Source: CAZSBB01 sp964605235 (GTDB lineage: Bacteria > Planctomycetota > Phycisphaerae > Phycisphaerales > Phycisphaeraceae). Taken from it: DNA of 64,000 nucleotides. Under the pieces are notes generated by a model. The model made no database searches. It was not told the origin of the DNA and was given only the letters and a program-made list of their open reading frames with translations. The DNA is taken from assembly GCA_964605235.1 (NCBI GenBank), contig CAZSBB010000029.1:1-64000 (forward strand). The letters are read 5' to 3'. A program made the position numbers and the translations under genes. This document shows, piece after piece, positions 62,079 to 64,000 of this stretch (position 1 is its first letter; each line of letters starts with the position of its first letter).

Positions 62079-63143
62079 CTACATCACGCGCCCATCGCCG
62101 CCGGCGGATGGACGCCAGGTGAAACTCATCGCCACGGTTTCATGGCGCGGCGGGAGATCGCGTTTGCGCAAGCGTTCGAACAACCATTGCTCGGCGAGGT
62201 TCGATACCTGTTCGTCATAGCGCGCGACGCTCGCCAGCGGCGGGTCCAGATGGGCCGCCACCGGCACGTCGTTGAAGCCCACCACCGCCACCCGCTGGGG
62301 CACGCTCAACTTCACTTTGCGCAGCCAGTGCAGCAAGGCCGCCGCCTGATCGTCATCGGTGCAGACCACCGCATCGAAAGGAAAGTCCTTGCCTTTGCCA
62401 TGCTGGCGCGCCAGTTCGTCCGCCACCTGGTCGACGTAGGTGGTGTCGTCGAAATCGAAGGGTTCGAGCACCAGCGGGCCCGGGTTGGTCAGGCCGTGTT
62501 CGTGCAGACGCTGGCGCAGGGCGTTGATCTTCAGTTCGTTGGCGTTGCCCACCGTGAGAATGCCCACGTGGCGCCGGCCGGTGCCCACCAGGTGGTCGGC
62601 GATCTCGCGCATCGCCTGCTGCCGATCGTGGTGAATCAGGTCGAACCGCACTTTCTCCCGGCGCGGCGACACCAGCACCGCGGCGGAGAACTCGCCGAGC
62701 ACCTCGACCACACGGGGATCGTCAAGCACATTGCCGCCGGTGTAGAAGATCAGGCCGTCCACCTTGCGCTGGAGCAGGTCCAGCAAAGCGCGATGGCTGA
62801 AATCGCGGTCGCGCAGGTGGTCGGTCATGTGCGCGACATAGCCCCGTCGCGCCAGCCGGCGCAGCAGTTGGTAAGCGATGGCGGCGTTGGAGGGCGATCC
62901 GCCCAGCGGCCAGAGCATGCCGATGGATTTGGTCGAGCCGCCGCTTAACCCACGCGCCAGATAGTTCGGGACATAGTTGAGCTGCTTGGCGGCATCCATG
63001 ACCCGCTGCTGGGTGTCGCGGTTGATGCGCAGGTCGTCGCCCCGGCGGTTGAGCACCAGGCTGACCGTCGAAGGGCTGACCCCCGCCAGTTGAGCGATCT
63101 GGCTGGTGGTGACCTTGGCGCGGGAACTGCTGGAACGCGTCAT
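62079..63143 (-). CDS. LacI family transcriptional regulator
   Basis: 354 residues. HTH TTSQIAQLAGVSPSTVSLVL followed by RVMDAAKQLNYVPNYLARGL; sensor domain with IGMLWPLGG, GLIFYTGGNVL, AVVCTDDDQAAALLHWL and VAVVGFNDVPVAAHL. It shares an operon with a DUF4838 gene and diverges from an esterase gene; a CG-centred palindrome lies just upstream. Likely senses a sugar released by these enzymes. Confidence 0.93.
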   Translation of the reverse strand: MTRSSSSRAKVTTSQIAQLAGVSPSTVSLVLNRRGDDLRINRDTQQRVMDAAKQLNYVPNYLARGLSGGSTKSIGMLWPLGGSPSNAAIAYQLLRRLARRGYVAHMTDHLRDRDFSHRALLDLLQRKVDGLIFYTGGNVLDDPRVVEVLGEFSAAVLVSPRREKVRFDLIHHDRQQAMREIADHLVGTGRRHVGILTVGNANELKINALRQRLHEHGLTNPGPLVLEPFDFDDTTYVDQVADELARQHGKGKDFPFDAVVCTDDDQAAALLHWLRKVKLSVPQRVAVVGFNDVPVAAHLDPPLASVARYDEQVSNLAEQWLFERLRKRDLPPRHETVAMSFTWRPSAGGDGRVM

Positions 63144-63151
63144 AATTCGAT

Positions 63152-63167
63152 GCTAAACCGTATTAGC
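63152..63167. promoter_or_regulatory. Candidate LacI-type operator
   Basis: GCTAAACCGTATTAGC is a 16-bp palindrome with a CG centre and 6 of 8 matching pairs, nine bases upstream of the LacI gene start and between it and the divergent esterase gene at 63298. Fits control of both by this regulator. Confidence 0.5.
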
Positions 63168-63297
63168 TTAGATGTCAAGCTCATGTCGGCGTCGAGCGCC
63201 GCGAGGGTCGCGCCGCGACAGGATCAATGACCGGCTTGCCGCGCGTGGACACATGATAGACACTGACGGACTACTCTCGCCACCTCAGGAGCCATAC

Positions 63298-64000
63298 ATG
63301 ATTCGCCCGCATTGCCGTGGTCGTCGACTGAGCTTCGCAGGGACCGTTGGGTTGCTGGTGTTGCTGCTGACGTCGTTGGCGCACGCCAAGCTGACGCTGG
63401 CGCCGCTGTTCACCGACGGCATGGTGCTCCAGCAGCAGAAGCCGGTGATCGTCTGGGGTCAGGCGGACGCCGGGGCGACGGTGACGGTGAAGCTCGCGAG
63501 CGACAGCGCGACCGCCACCGCCGACGCCCAGGGCAACTGGCAGGTGAAGCTGCCGGCGCGCAGCGCCAGCGCGGAGGCGGTGCAGTTGGAAGTGACCGCC
63601 GGGAGCGACAGCGTGACCCGGCAGGATGTGCTGGTCGGTGAAGTCTGGTTGTGCTCCGGGCAATCGAACATGCAATGGGCGGTCGCTTCCAGCAATGATG
63701 CCCAGAACGTGCTGGCGAACGCGAACGATACGCTGCTGCGGCTGTTCCATGTGTCGAACACCACCGCGGTCGAGCCACAGTTTTCCGTCGGCGGGCACTG
63801 GCGTGCCGCCAGCGCCGAATCGGCGCAGCGTTTCAGCGCGGTGGCGTACTTCCTGGGGGTGAATCTCCGCCGCGAGCTGAACGTGCCGGTGGGCATCATC
63901 GCCAGCAGTTGGGGCGGCACGCCGATTGAGGCCTGGACCGATCCCGCCTTGATGGCAGCCAATGAAATCACCGCGCCGATCCTCGCGCGTTGGGAGAAGG
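63298..64000 (+). CDS. Sialate O-acetylesterase-like protein (partial, continues beyond window)
   Basis: First 234 residues. Signal peptide at about 11-30 (LSFAGTVGLLVLLLTSLAHA). Beta-sandwich segment with LAPLFTDGMVLQQQKPVIVW, then the SGNH-hydrolase block GEVWLCSGQSNMQWAV with the nucleophilic Ser at about 121 and later VPVGIIASSWGGTPIEAW. These exported esterases remove O-acetyl groups from sialic acid or other glycans. CAGGAG lies 7 bases before the ATG. Divergent from a LacI-type gene whose operator lies between them. Confidence 0.92.
   Translation, partial: MIRPHCRGRRLSFAGTVGLLVLLLTSLAHAKLTLAPLFTDGMVLQQQKPVIVWGQADAGATVTVKLASDSATATADAQGNWQVKLPARSASAEAVQLEVTAGSDSVTRQDVLVGEVWLCSGQSNMQWAVASSNDAQNVLANANDTLLRLFHVSNTTAVEPQFSVGGHWRAASAESAQRFSAVAYFLGVNLRRELNVPVGIIASSWGGTPIEAWTDPALMAANEITAPILARWEK

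Overview
The window is about 64 kb of GC-rich bacterial chromosome. It most resembles the Planctomycetota, probably a Phycisphaerae-like lineage (inference). Supporting signs are three formylglycine-type sulfatases, two type IV pseudopilin-like proteins (FTLIELLVVIS start, C-terminal ADGH motif), a PEP-CTERM surface protein, several CxxC zinc-ribbon membrane proteins, DUF4838 secreted glycan-active proteins, LacI/GntR-type sugar regulators, a flagellar fliM and many dispersed palindromic repeats. No rRNA, tRNA, CRISPR array, integrase or transposase was seen.

Layout. 1-2.9 kb: minus-strand operon of a sulfotransferase and two tandemly duplicated sulfatases. 3.0-4.2 kb: gene graveyard with a nuclease-domain remnant, a truncated duplicate gene, three RAYT/REP-like palindromes and a possible structured RNA. 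5.2-17 kb: two modules of sugar-sensing regulator followed by a pseudopilin, around two polysaccharide-active enzymes and ending in a DUF4838 protein. 17-22.7 kb: DinB-like protein, ClC channel, zinc-ribbon proteins, a duplicated GxxExxY/sulfatase segment whose first copy has decayed, and a full sulfatase. 22.7-28.3 kb: TPR/beta-barrel outer-membrane protein, coiled-coil exported protein, AraC regulator, Kelch protein. 28.5-30.5 kb: DUF502 protein, hibernation factor, PTS EIIA and HPr. 30.6-31.1 kb: a 229-bp tandem repeat with palindromic arms. 32-38 kb: six-gene cluster of aldolases, dehydrogenases and an amidohydrolase, closed by a bidirectional terminator facing a PEP-CTERM gene. 39-45.9 kb: complete mrpABCDEFG Na+/H+ antiporter operon interrupted by two non-coding repeats. 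46-51.4 kb: MFS transporter, fliM, VOC protein, methyltransferase, hisS. 51.5-54.1 kb: divergent AraC regulator and GH4 glycosidase. 54.1-58.7 kb: minus-strand amidoligase cluster (C39-like protease, RimK-type ATP-grasp, GCS2 ligase, N-formylglutamate amidohydrolase). 58.8-64 kb: NYN-domain RNase-like protein, then LacI plus DUF4838 divergent from a sialate O-acetylesterase-like gene that runs off the window.

Much of the window fits degradation of sulfated or acetylated polysaccharides: secreted esterases, sulfatases and lyases release sugars, LacI/GntR/AraC proteins sense them, and the aldolase/dehydrogenase cluster could feed acidic sugars into central metabolism. The most interesting less-described items are the amidoligase cluster, the recurrent regulator-pseudopilin modules, the duplicated GxxExxY cassette with its inverted repeats, and the four-way-junction RNA candidate at 3.77-3.85 kb. 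Functions are inferred from sequence motifs only; no database search was possible.
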